Below, one piece after another: positions 1 through 6,435 of a stretch of DNA of 64,000 nucleotides. Below the pieces are notes generated by a model. That model saw only the letters and a list, made by a program, of their open reading frames with translations, was not told the DNA's origin and searched no databases. This DNA is from Aureivirga sp. CE67 (GTDB lineage Bacteria; Bacteroidota; Bacteroidia; Flavobacteriales; Flavobacteriaceae): positions 1 to 64,000 of the forward strand of contig NZ_JADOTV010000001.1 of the NCBI RefSeq assembly GCF_015767245.1, written 5' to 3'. The position numbers and the translations under genes were made by a program. Position 1 is the stretch's first letter; every line of letters starts with the position of its first letter.

Positions 1-2
1 TT

Positions 3-113
3 AATTTACTACAAAGATCAAAAGAAAAATTGAATTTTAAGCAAATAAGAACAAAGTTAGCTTATAATAAAGATGAGTTGAATAAGATTTTTAAATCAAA
101 TTTATTTTTATGA
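3..113 (+). CDS. 3' end of an unidentified gene cut by the window edge
   Basis: A reading frame is open from the first bases of the window and ends at TGA 111-113. It encodes about 36 lysine-, leucine- and asparagine-rich residues ending in KIFKSNLFL, typical flavobacterial coding composition. No domain can be recognised from so short a tail. It is on the same strand as the tRNA-like elements that follow about 85 bases later, so it may belong to the same locus, but this cannot be shown from this window. It could also be a chance open frame in AT-rich DNA. Confidence 0.4.
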   Translation, partial: NLLQRSKEKLNFKQIRTKLAYNKDELNKIFKSNLFL

Positions 114-131
114 AAAAGCCGTGTTGGTCCA

Positions 132-184
132 TAGAAATTTACTTCAAATGATATTAATTTATCATATTCACACTAAAATTTCTA
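132..184 (+). other. nested inverted repeat upstream of the first tRNA-like element
   Basis: TAGAAATTT at 132-140 is exactly complementary to AAATTTCTA at 176-184. Inside it ATGATA (148-153) pairs with TATCAT (160-165) around a six-base loop. As RNA this gives a two-tier hairpin ending 14 bases before the tRNA-like acceptor stem at 199. There is no long T run, so it is not a standard terminator of the preceding gene. It may be a leader structure of the tRNA-like transcript. The pairing is seen directly; a role is inferred. Confidence 0.45.
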
Positions 185-198
185 GATTACCAATTTTT

Positions 199-328
199 GA
201 AACAGTGGTGTAATGGTAACACTCGGTGCAGATAATAATTATTTGATTATCAGATTTTGGTTAAAAATAATTTATTTCAAATCTAAAACAGGTTCACTGC
301 GTTGTTGGTTCGAATCCAACCTGTTTCT
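199..328 (+). ncRNA. tRNA-like RNA with a 66-base insert in place of the anticodon loop
   Basis: All tRNA helices except a normal anticodon loop are present in the right order and spacing. The acceptor stem is GAAACAG 199-205 with CTGTTTC 321-327 (7 of 7 pairs). T206 is position 8. The D-arm is 208-222 with GG in the loop, the anticodon stem is CGGTG 224-228 with CACTG 295-299, the variable loop is 4 nt, and the T-arm is 304-320 with loop TTCGAAT. CCA is not encoded. Where a 7-nt anticodon loop should be there are 66 nt (229-294) forming two hairpins (231-236/246-251 and 252-257/279-284). Joining the insert edges in any simple way never yields U33, so a mature decoding tRNA is not obvious. 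The D-arm resembles tRNA-Gln and the insert contains TTTTGGT like a Gln loop, but the amino acid is unresolved. It is followed by a second interrupted tRNA and lies in the locus with rtcB. Confidence 0.75.
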
Positions 329-401
329 CTAAAAAAAGGACAATTTTATGTTAATCAAAAAACTAGGGAAATTACATAAACGATTACCTTTTTTATTTAT
401 T

Positions 402-518
402 GGGGCAGTAGTTCAGAGGTAGAACGCATTATAATTTTAAGATTTCCTTTTAGGACAATTATAATTTATTTCTTGCCTTTCACGCATGAGGTCGTGGGTT
501 CGAGTCCCACCTGCTCCA
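402..518 (+). tRNA. interrupted tRNA-Glu(UUC)-like gene, 45-base intron-like insert in anticodon stem
   Basis: Acceptor GGGGCAG 402-408 pairs with CTGCTCC 511-517 (one G-U). T409 is position 8. The D-arm is 411-425 with A14, GG and A21. The T-arm is 494-510 with loop TTCGAGT, and position 15 G / 48 C gives a Levitt pair. The anticodon stem is broken: CAT 427-429 is separated from GC 475-476 by 45 nt. Removing 430-474 gives CATGC, loop CTTTCAC (477-483, anticodon TTC) and GCATG 484-488, a perfect 5-bp stem with the Glu-type loop. The insert forms a 9-bp hairpin, ATTATAATT 428-436 with AATTATAAT 457-465, that borrows two anticodon-stem bases, so the unspliced fold competes with the mature arm. 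It is far too short for a group I or II intron. CCA is not encoded. rtcB, an RNA ligase gene, lies 7 kb away. Whether it is spliced is inference. Confidence 0.8.
430..474 (+). other. intron-like insert inside the tRNA-Glu-like gene
   Basis: These 45 AT-rich bases lie between tRNA positions 29 and 30 and are the exact excess over a canonical tRNA-Glu. The boundary is ambiguous by one base, because T429 and T474 can each serve as position 29. The segment forms most of a 9-bp hairpin with a 20-base loop. It has no group I core or coding capacity, so removal would need a protein endonuclease and a ligase such as RtcB. Confidence 0.65.
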
Positions 519-628
519 CAATTTTAGTCAATAACTACTTATTTCTAGTCTTCGGACATTTTATTTGGGATAAAAAATAGTTGTTAGATTACTAATTTTC
601 TTATTTGTTTTATGGGAGTTTTATTTAG

Positions 629-660
629 AACACACCCCTCACCCCTCTCAAGAGGGGAAT
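629..660 (+). repeat. palindromic intergenic repeat, copy 1 of 7
   Basis: Copy of a dispersed element whose core is ACACACCCCT followed by a palindrome (CCCCTCTC AA GAGGGG), preceded by TTTTATTTA as in other copies. Other copies lie at 22533, 24653, 26150, 52022 (inverted), 57091 and 58283. It ends 23 bases before the start codon of the RING/TerD gene, so it may sit in that gene's leader. Its terminal inverted repeats are not recognisable here. Confidence 0.85.
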
Positions 661-683
661 GAATAAGTTTAAAAAAAGAAAAA

Positions 684-2936
684 ATGCAAAAAGAAATTTT
701 AAAAATCGCTATTCAAAATGGAGCATTGTATGTTCCTAGTTTTGAAAAATTAGATTCTTATGAAATTCAAGAGTCTACTTTGAACTTTTTATTCAACATC
801 AAAAAGCTTGGTTTTTTGTTAGAAGAAAATGCTTTGCATGCAATTCAAACATTGAACCCTACACAAAAGCTGGAAATTTATGAAGTTTTACAAGAAATTA
901 CAGGTGTAAAAAAGAATTGGACACCCTTAATCAATAAATGGAAAATTTCGGTTCGTGTTGGTTTTTCGGATTATTTAAAAACTTTTTTAAATCAATTTTC
1001 TAAAAACAAAACTGGTGTACAAATGCCTTGTGGACATCTGATTCCAGAAGGAGCTTTTGAGCTGGAAAGATATAATGGTTGCCCATATTGTGGAACTCCA
1101 TTTGAATTTGATTCTTTAAAATTAGAAGGAAAAGGAAGTCAGTTGAAAAGTCTGATTTTATGGACAGAACAAGATGCTGAAAATTATTTTCATTCTTTAT
1201 TAAAATCAAAAGTTCCATTGGATGCAACACAGGTTTGGCAGTTAAAAACACTGTTGAATTATTTTGAAATCCCAAAAAATATAGAGATTTCTATGAAAGA
1301 AACTTCCATGTTGGTTGTGGGAAAATATTTCGAAAAAGATGATTTAGAAGCTGTGGCGAAATTGCTAAAAAACCCAAATGATTTGATGCGTTATTTATGG
1401 TATCAGCACACTGGATTTTTGCAAATTGTACAACCAAAAGTGATTTTGAAAAGAAAGATGCGAAATATGGTTTATTCTCCACATTCGCAAGAAGTTCTTT
1501 TGAAAGAATATAAAAAAGAATTGCACCTAAAATATAGCAGAACCGAAGCTCGAAAAATAGCTTTTCTTTTTAATCAGTTTGAAGGAAATGTGCAGAAAAT
1601 CTGTGAAAACATGCATCCAAAAAGAGAAATGTGGGTTCGCTTTATAAGAGCTTTACGTTTTTCTGAGTTTGCAAAACAAAAAGGTTTTGAAAAATTAGCT
1701 AAGGTTTTAGATACTTTTTATAAAAAAGAATATGTTGTTTTTGAAGGAAATGTGCAGCATTATAAATTGAAGTCTGACGCAAAAAATACATTTCGTTTAT
1801 TGAAACAAAGACCAGGATTATTTGCTCGTTCTTTATTCTCAAACATGCTTTGGTTTGGAGCCGAAGAAACGATCAAACATTTCAAGGAAATTGCTGATAT
1901 GTTACCAATTCGCTTGATTTTCACTCTGAATATGTATAGCGAATATTATTTTGATAAAAACGGAACAAGACAAGTGCAACCTTTAGGTGGCGTTTCGAAA
2001 AATGTGCCGAAAAATAAATTTTTAAAGTTATATGATGATAAAACTCTGGAAGGAATGCAAAAAGCAATTCAAGAAATGAGTTTGGAAATCATGGCGAATC
2101 GTTTTGCGAAAATGCCAAAAAATGGAGAAACTATTTATATCAGCAACCATTTAAAATTTGCACCAATTCCAGTTGGAGATCGTTCGGAAACTGTGCAAGA
2201 ATTACCAAGTGCTTTGATGGGAACTCGTTTTCCTGTACATGGAAACACAGTTCGTTTGTTTATGCAATGGGGAGAAGGTTTGCCAGCACAACATCTGGAT
2301 ATGGATTTGAGTTGTAGAGTGATTTATTCTTATAAAACAGAACGTTGTTCTTATTCTAATTTGACAATTCATGGTTGTCAGCATTCTGGAGATATTCAGC
2401 AAATTCCGAATAAAATTGGAACTGCAGAATATATCGAAATTGATGTTCCTAGCTTACAAAAAGCAAATGCAGAATATGTGGTTTTCACTTGTAATGCTTT
2501 TACTGATGGTGCTTTAAATCCAAACATGAAAGTTGGTTGGATGAATAGCAATTCTCCAATGAAAGTATCAAATTCGGGAGTTGCTTATGATCCTTCGGCT
2601 GTGCAACATCAGGTTTCGATTACACAAAGTATTACCAAAGGTTTGGTTTTTGGAGTTTTGGATGTACAAAAAAAAGAAATTGTTTGGTTAGAAATGCCTT
2701 TTCAAGGACAAGTTGTGCAACAATTAGATCATACAGGAATTCATGCTTTATTAAATAAATTGAATAGCAAATTGACTCTTGGAGGTTTACTAGAATTAAA
2801 AGCAACAATTCAGAACCAAACTATTGTAGATTCTCCTGAAGATGCAGATGAAGTTTATGATGCTATTTGGGGAAGAGATTTAAGCAAAGTTCATGAGTTT
2901 TTGTTTGAAGATGTTGAGGAAATTATAGAATTGTAG
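684..2936 (+). CDS. RING/zinc-ribbon and TerD-like domain protein of the RtcB-associated locus
   Basis: A 750-residue soluble protein with no signal peptide. Residues about 114-140 hold C116, H118, C133 and C136 in a CGH...NGCPYCG arrangement, a likely RING-like or zinc-ribbon metal site. Residues about 150-450 look helical and repeat-like and could bind RNA or protein. The C-terminal part (about 530-690) matches the pattern of TerD-family domains: DMDLSC, then a HSGD motif near 566, acidic residues, then VVFTCNAF near 597. I recall database families of RING proteins of this size (named after MXAN_6230/SCO0854), but this cannot be verified here. The ATG has a purine-rich leader. Two interrupted tRNA-like genes are directly upstream on the same strand, and SPFH and rtcB genes lie further downstream. 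A role in RNA surveillance, comparable in position to Ro in rsr-rtcB operons, is an inference. Confidence 0.65.
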   Translation: MQKEILKIAIQNGALYVPSFEKLDSYEIQESTLNFLFNIKKLGFLLEENALHAIQTLNPTQKLEIYEVLQEITGVKKNWTPLINKWKISVRVGFSDYLKTFLNQFSKNKTGVQMPCGHLIPEGAFELERYNGCPYCGTPFEFDSLKLEGKGSQLKSLILWTEQDAENYFHSLLKSKVPLDATQVWQLKTLLNYFEIPKNIEISMKETSMLVVGKYFEKDDLEAVAKLLKNPNDLMRYLWYQHTGFLQIVQPKVILKRKMRNMVYSPHSQEVLLKEYKKELHLKYSRTEARKIAFLFNQFEGNVQKICENMHPKREMWVRFIRALRFSEFAKQKGFEKLAKVLDTFYKKEYVVFEGNVQHYKLKSDAKNTFRLLKQRPGLFARSLFSNMLWFGAEETIKHFKEIADMLPIRLIFTLNMYSEYYFDKNGTRQVQPLGGVSKNVPKNKFLKLYDDKTLEGMQKAIQEMSLEIMANRFAKMPKNGETIYISNHLKFAPIPVGDRSETVQELPSALMGTRFPVHGNTVRLFMQWGEGLPAQHLDMDLSCRVIYSYKTERCSYSNLTIHGCQHSGDIQQIPNKIGTAEYIEIDVPSLQKANAEYVVFTCNAFTDGALNPNMKVGWMNSNSPMKVSNSGVAYDPSAVQHQVSITQSITKGLVFGVLDVQKKEIVWLEMPFQGQVVQQLDHTGIHALLNKLNSKLTLGGLLELKATIQNQTIVDSPEDADEVYDAIWGRDLSKVHEFLFEDVEEIIEL

Positions 2937-3082
2937 AAAGGGGAAAAAGTCTTGACTTTAGGGTTGGGGCTTTTTTGAGGAATTTAATAACAATTATATT
3001 TACAATAAAACACATCTAATTAAATACAACAAACTCTTCATGGCTTTGAACTTATAAATAATTAAAAAAATAATAAACACCT

Positions 3083-3163
3083 CTATGAAGCATTTATTAT
3101 TTTTCTCAAAGTTCTTTTTAATTCCTCGATTTCTTCTTCTGTTATTTCTTTTTTTATTTTTTT
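3083..3163 (-). other. candidate -1 frameshift site and extension of the upstream lipoprotein gene
   Basis: The slippery run A AAA AAA is in the zero frame just before TAA. In the -1 frame the sequence reads as a compact, highly charged helix-like segment (IKKEITEEEIEELKR and so on) that ends at TAG 3083-3085. The composition matches the preceding coding sequence better than random intergenic DNA. No strong downstream pseudoknot or hairpin is obvious, so an indel is an equally good explanation. Confidence 0.4.
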
Positions 3164-3921
3164 AATTTCGATAAATTATTCTTTAATTCTCTTTTTTTTT
3201 GCCTAAGAACATATTTTGCATCCTCTTTTGAAAGCTTTCTTTTTCTTTTTGGAAATTCAATATCTCCTTTTACTAAAAAAGTGTTTTCAGCTATTTTTTT
3301 TCCATTAACAATATCGTACAACTTGAAAGTATTAATAACTAACCCTTTTTTAATACTATCTCCAATCATTTTAGGTTCTATTTTATAAATATCTATAGAA
3401 GTCAATAGATATTTTTTTTTCAACGAATATTCTTTATTCCTATTGAACTTTTCAATAATACTATTTTTGTAAGAAAAATTTATTTGTTCGGGATAATACT
3501 CATATAAGATTTCTTTATCTTTATAAAACTTCAAATAATTTCTCACACAAATATCATCTATATAAAAAGAAAATAAAGTTGTATCTTGTGGTAGAATATT
3601 TTCAATATTATACTTATTTTGAATAAAAATAATTTCGTCTTTTTGAATATTTCTTACTTTTTCAGACCAAAAACCATTTTCAGAAATAACTTGATTTTTA
3701 TTTAAGTATTCCGAAACACTAATTGTATCAACTATTATATTTACATTAAAATCCTCTTTTATAATATCTAAGGGTAAGTTTTTTTCTAAATAAGATTTCA
3801 AATCGACTTCATTTGCATAATAAAGACTATCTACAAACTCTTTTTTTGAATACAGAACTTCTTTTTCATTAGAACAGCCTATAAGTAATAAATAGACTAA
3901 ACTTAATATTAACTTTTTCAT
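3154..3921 (-). CDS. putative lipoprotein, C-terminus possibly extended by a -1 frameshift
   Basis: A 255-residue protein starting with a short lysine pair, a hydrophobic stretch and lipobox LIGC (Cys16), so it is probably exported and lipid-anchored. The rest is lysine- and glutamate-rich, without a recognised domain. It ends in KLKK at TAA 3154-3156. Directly before the stop the coding strand reads A AAA AAA (complement of 3157-3163), a classical -1 slippery heptamer. The -1 frame continues for 24 charged residues to TAG at 3083-3085. Either the C-terminus is made by slippage or the gene carries a one-base change. It lies between the RING/TerD gene and the AAA+ gene, in the middle of the RNA-repair-like locus, but on the opposite strand. 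Confidence 0.7.
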   Translation of the reverse strand: MKKLILSLVYLLLIGCSNEKEVLYSKKEFVDSLYYANEVDLKSYLEKNLPLDIIKEDFNVNIIVDTISVSEYLNKNQVISENGFWSEKVRNIQKDEIIFIQNKYNIENILPQDTTLFSFYIDDICVRNYLKFYKDKEILYEYYPEQINFSYKNSIIEKFNRNKEYSLKKKYLLTSIDIYKIEPKMIGDSIKKGLVINTFKLYDIVNGKKIAENTFLVKGDIEFPKRKRKLSKEDAKYVLRQKKRELKNNLSKLKK

Positions 3922-4028
3922 TTTTTTTAATTATTTTAATCATGCACAAAAATGTTAAATTTAATAGTTCTGTAAAAATATTTTTAATCAATTATTATAG
4001 AAAATATAAAGAAGAGAAATAGGGTTAA

Positions 4029-5102
4029 TTAAAACCCTATTTTTATTTTTTCTGTTTGTTGAAAATTCTTTTTTGTATAGTTGAAAATCTCTGCCAAAGT
4101 AAGTTCTTCATTGATCGATTCACTATCTAATTCTTCCAATAAATTATTCGTTTTTTCTACAGATAATTTCTTGAAATCATAATAAGCAATCATTCTTCCT
4201 TTTCGTAAAAGTGCTTTATCGATTTTATCCAACTCAGAATTGAAAGTACAAATAATTCGAATGTTTAAATAATCACTGAAAAGTCCATCTGTCAATTGTA
4301 AAATTGTAGAAACAACTGAATTTTTACCAGAATGTTCTCGTTTCATTATTACTTTCTCAGCATCTTCAATAATCAAAATTGCATTTTTATGATCGATTAG
4401 AAATGAAATAAAACCTGGTTTTAAAAGTTCTGTCACAAAATCATTTTGAATAAAGATAAAACTCAAATCATCAAATTTTGAAATCAAACTTTTGATATAA
4501 GTTGTTTTTCCAGTTCCAGGTAAACCATGAAGGAGAATTAATCCAGAACTTTTACTTTCAAAAGATTTACTTATAGTTTCATGAACATCTTTAAAATCTT
4601 CGTTATAATTCTTTTCAATATCTAAATCAATAAATTCTGTTTTGACTTCTTGTGTTGAAAATCCGTTTGTACTACTTGTTAAAACTTCAAATGAAGGAGC
4701 AGGCTTTTCTGCTAATTTGGTTCTTAGTTCATGATTTTTATTCAGAATCCATTTTTCTGTTTCTTGATCTTCACTGTGATAATAAAAATTGACTTTCAAT
4801 TTTGCATAATCTATAGTAACACTAACCAGAAGTTCTTTTGTTTTACTTGAAAATAAATAATCAAAAACATAATCATCTTCAATTTTTGCATCTTGTTTAT
4901 CTTCTGTATTCCAATTTTTATACAAAATTTCAAAATCCTTTAAATCTAATATTTCAAGACCTTTTTCCATGTTTTCTTTTGATTCTTCCAAAGGAATAGA
5001 ACAACTCAAATTTGAAGGAATTTTATCGTAAATAAAAGTAAATAATGGTGTGTGTTCAACATAATCATTATAAGATGTGTAGATATCAAATAAATTCTTC
5101 AT
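4029..5102 (-). CDS. AAA+ ATPase
   Basis: A 357-residue cytosolic protein. Residues 1-150 form an unrecognised N-terminal region. The C-terminal half is an AAA+ module: Walker A GLPGTGKT near residue 192, Walker B ILIIEDAE near 243, a sensor-1 Asn in ICTFNSE, then an RKGRM segment of the arginine-finger type as in FtsH/Bcs1-like ATPases. It is divergent from the DUF1801 gene (87 bp gap) and shares the locus with tRNA-like RNAs, SPFH and rtcB genes. An ATPase that remodels an RNA-protein complex is plausible in that company, but the substrate is unknown. The start codon ATG at 5102 is preceded by an A-rich leader. AAA+ assignment is firm; partner and role are inferred. Confidence 0.85.
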   Translation of the reverse strand: MKNLFDIYTSYNDYVEHTPLFTFIYDKIPSNLSCSIPLEESKENMEKGLEILDLKDFEILYKNWNTEDKQDAKIEDDYVFDYLFSSKTKELLVSVTIDYAKLKVNFYYHSEDQETEKWILNKNHELRTKLAEKPAPSFEVLTSSTNGFSTQEVKTEFIDLDIEKNYNEDFKDVHETISKSFESKSSGLILLHGLPGTGKTTYIKSLISKFDDLSFIFIQNDFVTELLKPGFISFLIDHKNAILIIEDAEKVIMKREHSGKNSVVSTILQLTDGLFSDYLNIRIICTFNSELDKIDKALLRKGRMIAYYDFKKLSVEKTNNLLEELDSESINEELTLAEIFNYTKKNFQQTEKIKIGF

Positions 5103-5188
5103 ATAATTTTTATTTTTATAATCGCAATTTAGAATAAAAAATGAATATGTATCAATTTCAGATTGCTATTTAAAACAAAAGAATCAAA

Positions 5189-5605
5189 ATGCACAAAATA
5201 AATCCAAATTTCCAAACCAAACTCCAATCCTACCCTCCTATTTTTAGACTAAAATTAGAGTATTTAAAAAAATTAGTACTTGAAACAGCAGAAGAAAATA
5301 AAGAAATTGGAAAAGTAGAAATGACTTTAAAATGGGGAGAACCAAGTTTTATTACTAAAAACGGAAGTACATTACGCATGGATTGGAAAGAAAAAAATCC
5401 GAATCAATATGCTATGTATTTTCAATGTTCTACAAGTTTGGTTCGTACTTTTAAAGCAGTTTTTGGAGAGAAATTTACTTATGAAGGAAATCGAGCAATC
5501 ATTTTTCAGATGGATGAAAAAATTCCAACCGAAGAATTGAAAGAATGTATCAAAGCTACTTTGAATTATCATAAGGTAAAACATTTACCTACTTTGGGGA
5601 TTTAA
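5189..5605 (+). CDS. DUF1801 (YdhG-like) domain protein
   Basis: A 138-residue protein matching the DUF1801 fold: an N-terminal helix with YPPIFRLKLEYLKKL, the block VEMTLKWGEPSF, a central sheet, and a C-terminal helix ending near YHKVKHLP. The biochemical function of the family is not settled. It starts at ATG 5189 and is followed by about 830 bases without protein genes that hold permuted tRNA-like RNAs. It is divergent from the AAA+ gene and upstream of the SPFH-rtcB pair on the same strand. Its membership of the RNA system is positional only. These proteins are common in Bacteroidota, so it could be an unrelated neighbour. Confidence 0.8.
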   Translation: MHKINPNFQTKLQSYPPIFRLKLEYLKKLVLETAEENKEIGKVEMTLKWGEPSFITKNGSTLRMDWKEKNPNQYAMYFQCSTSLVRTFKAVFGEKFTYEGNRAIIFQMDEKIPTEELKECIKATLNYHKVKHLPTLGI

Positions 5606-5822
5606 TATTTAGTTAAAACTTTTACAAATATTTTTTAGACCAAAAAACAGCTTCATTCATAAAAAAAATCCACTTTTTTTCAAAAAAACATTTACTACGC
5701 AAAAAGACTGCATACTTACATTTCATCTTTGCAATGTAATTATGAGAGACATATAAAATCTTATAATTCAAGTCGAATATGAAGGGAAATTTTGCTATTC
5801 TCTGAAAAAGAAAAAAATTCAT

Positions 5823-5857
5823 GTGTGCTATTATTTAGGCTGATGATAATAGTACAC
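5823..5857 (+). other. 12-bp hairpin in the long non-coding gap
   Basis: Bases 5823-5834 pair with 5846-5857 over 12 positions with a single G-T wobble, around an 11-base loop containing TTAGGCTGATG. There is no T tract after it, so it does not look like a terminator of the DUF1801 gene. The loop resembles a D-loop (GG flanked by A/T), which fits the tRNA-like elements that follow, but a complete tRNA-like fold cannot be built around it. The 5606-5822 stretch before it shows nothing I can interpret. Confidence 0.4.
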
Positions 5858-5993
5858 TAATTAAAAAGATCATTGAGTTATTTTAAAAATATTGAAAATT
5901 AAACGTAAAGTATTAGGAAGTTTCAGTATAGCTTCACAGTATACAGGTTCTTAATCGCAGTATATTCTGAATATTTTATGTTTCACTTTGGAT

Positions 5994-6057
5994 CTGTAGG
6001 TTGTAGGTTCGAATCCTACTCATTTTTTAATGATAGTTCAATTGGATAGAACGACAG
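5994..6057 (+). ncRNA. circularly permuted tRNA-like element A (Arg-type arms)
   Basis: The order of arms is reversed relative to a tRNA. First come the anticodon-stem 3' strand CTGT 5994-5997, a variable loop AGGTT 5998-6002, and a T-arm GTAGG 6003-6007 / CCTAC 6015-6019 with loop TTCGAAT. Next is acceptor 3' strand TCATT 6020-6024, a TTTT linker, acceptor 5' strand AATGA 6029-6033, TA as positions 8-9, and a D-arm GTTC 6036-6039 / GAAC 6049-6052 with GG in the loop. Last are G26 and the anticodon-stem 5' strand ACAG 6054-6057. The helices TCATT/AATGA and CTGT/ACAG only form in the permuted reading and have exact tRNA spacing. The arms resemble a bacterial tRNA-Arg. Permuted tRNA genes are known from some algae and archaea. 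No complete anticodon loop can be assigned, so decoding function is uncertain. Confidence 0.6.
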
Positions 6058-6068
6058 TTTTTATTTTT

Positions 6069-6136
6069 TTCGGTTCAATTCCGAAACTTCACCTGTCATG
6101 TGAATGGTCTGGTTAGACATGTACTTTACAAGTACT
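6069..6136 (+). ncRNA. circularly permuted tRNA-like element B (Val-type anticodon arm)
   Basis: The T-arm TTCGG 6069-6073 / CCGAA 6081-6085 with loop TTCAATT is followed by TTCAC 6088-6092, a 7-base linker, GTGAA 6100-6104 (exact complement, acceptor-like), TG, and a short D-arm GTC 6107-6109 / GAC 6116-6118 with loop TGGTTA. A complete anticodon arm follows: stem GTAC 6121-6124 / GTAC 6132-6135 with loop TTTACAA, anticodon TAC (Val). No T-arm follows downstream, so the one upstream is the only partner. The break lies in the variable loop rather than the anticodon. It is less perfect than element A: the acceptor is 5 bp and two bases separate it from the T-stem. It could be a degenerate tRNA remnant. 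Confidence 0.45.
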
Positions 6137-6146
6137 CTTTTAATTT

Positions 6147-6368
6147 AAGTGAGTTATTTTCATTAATAATAGATTTTTCATTTTGAAAAGTCACTTGGAC
6201 ATTCTTCGAAAATTCAGGATACCGAAAAAAATGATTTAAATGCTCTTTTGACACGATTTTCTATCAAAAAGAAAGAAAAACAACTCAAAAAGACCATTTA
6301 AGGAGATTTTTTACTTAATGAATATTCCAAAAATGCAGATTGTTTTCGGATAATCTTCTAAGATTATT
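6147..6368 (+). other. further RNA hairpins before the SPFH gene
   Basis: AAGTGA 6147-6152 is complementary to TCACTT 6191-6196 and encloses a smaller hairpin of TTTTTCA/TGAAAA type. ATAATCTT 6350-6357 pairs with AAGATTAT 6360-6367 in a near-perfect hairpin, followed 13 bases later by a T8 tract. The last could attenuate or terminate transcription from the tRNA-like region before SPFH and rtcB, or mark the end of the structured RNA. The bases between the hairpins show nothing else recognisable. Confidence 0.35.
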
Positions 6369-6435
6369 CTTGAAAATAACTTTTTTTCAAAAAATAACAT
6401 CAAAAACAAATTGTTAAATAATTAAAACAAAAAAA

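Noticed and set aside
402-518. Group I or group II intron in the tRNA-Glu-like gene
   Set aside because: 45 bases is far below the minimum for either class, and no conserved core is visible.
629-660. CRISPR-like repeat
   Set aside because: The repeats are far apart, in both orientations, without regular spacers; they are dispersed elements.
5994-6136. Two or three normal tandem tRNA genes
   Set aside because: A normal middle tRNA would need its whole anticodon arm and variable loop in about 16 bases (6053-6068), and its acceptor strands (6027-6033 and 6086-6092) do not pair. The permuted pairings do.
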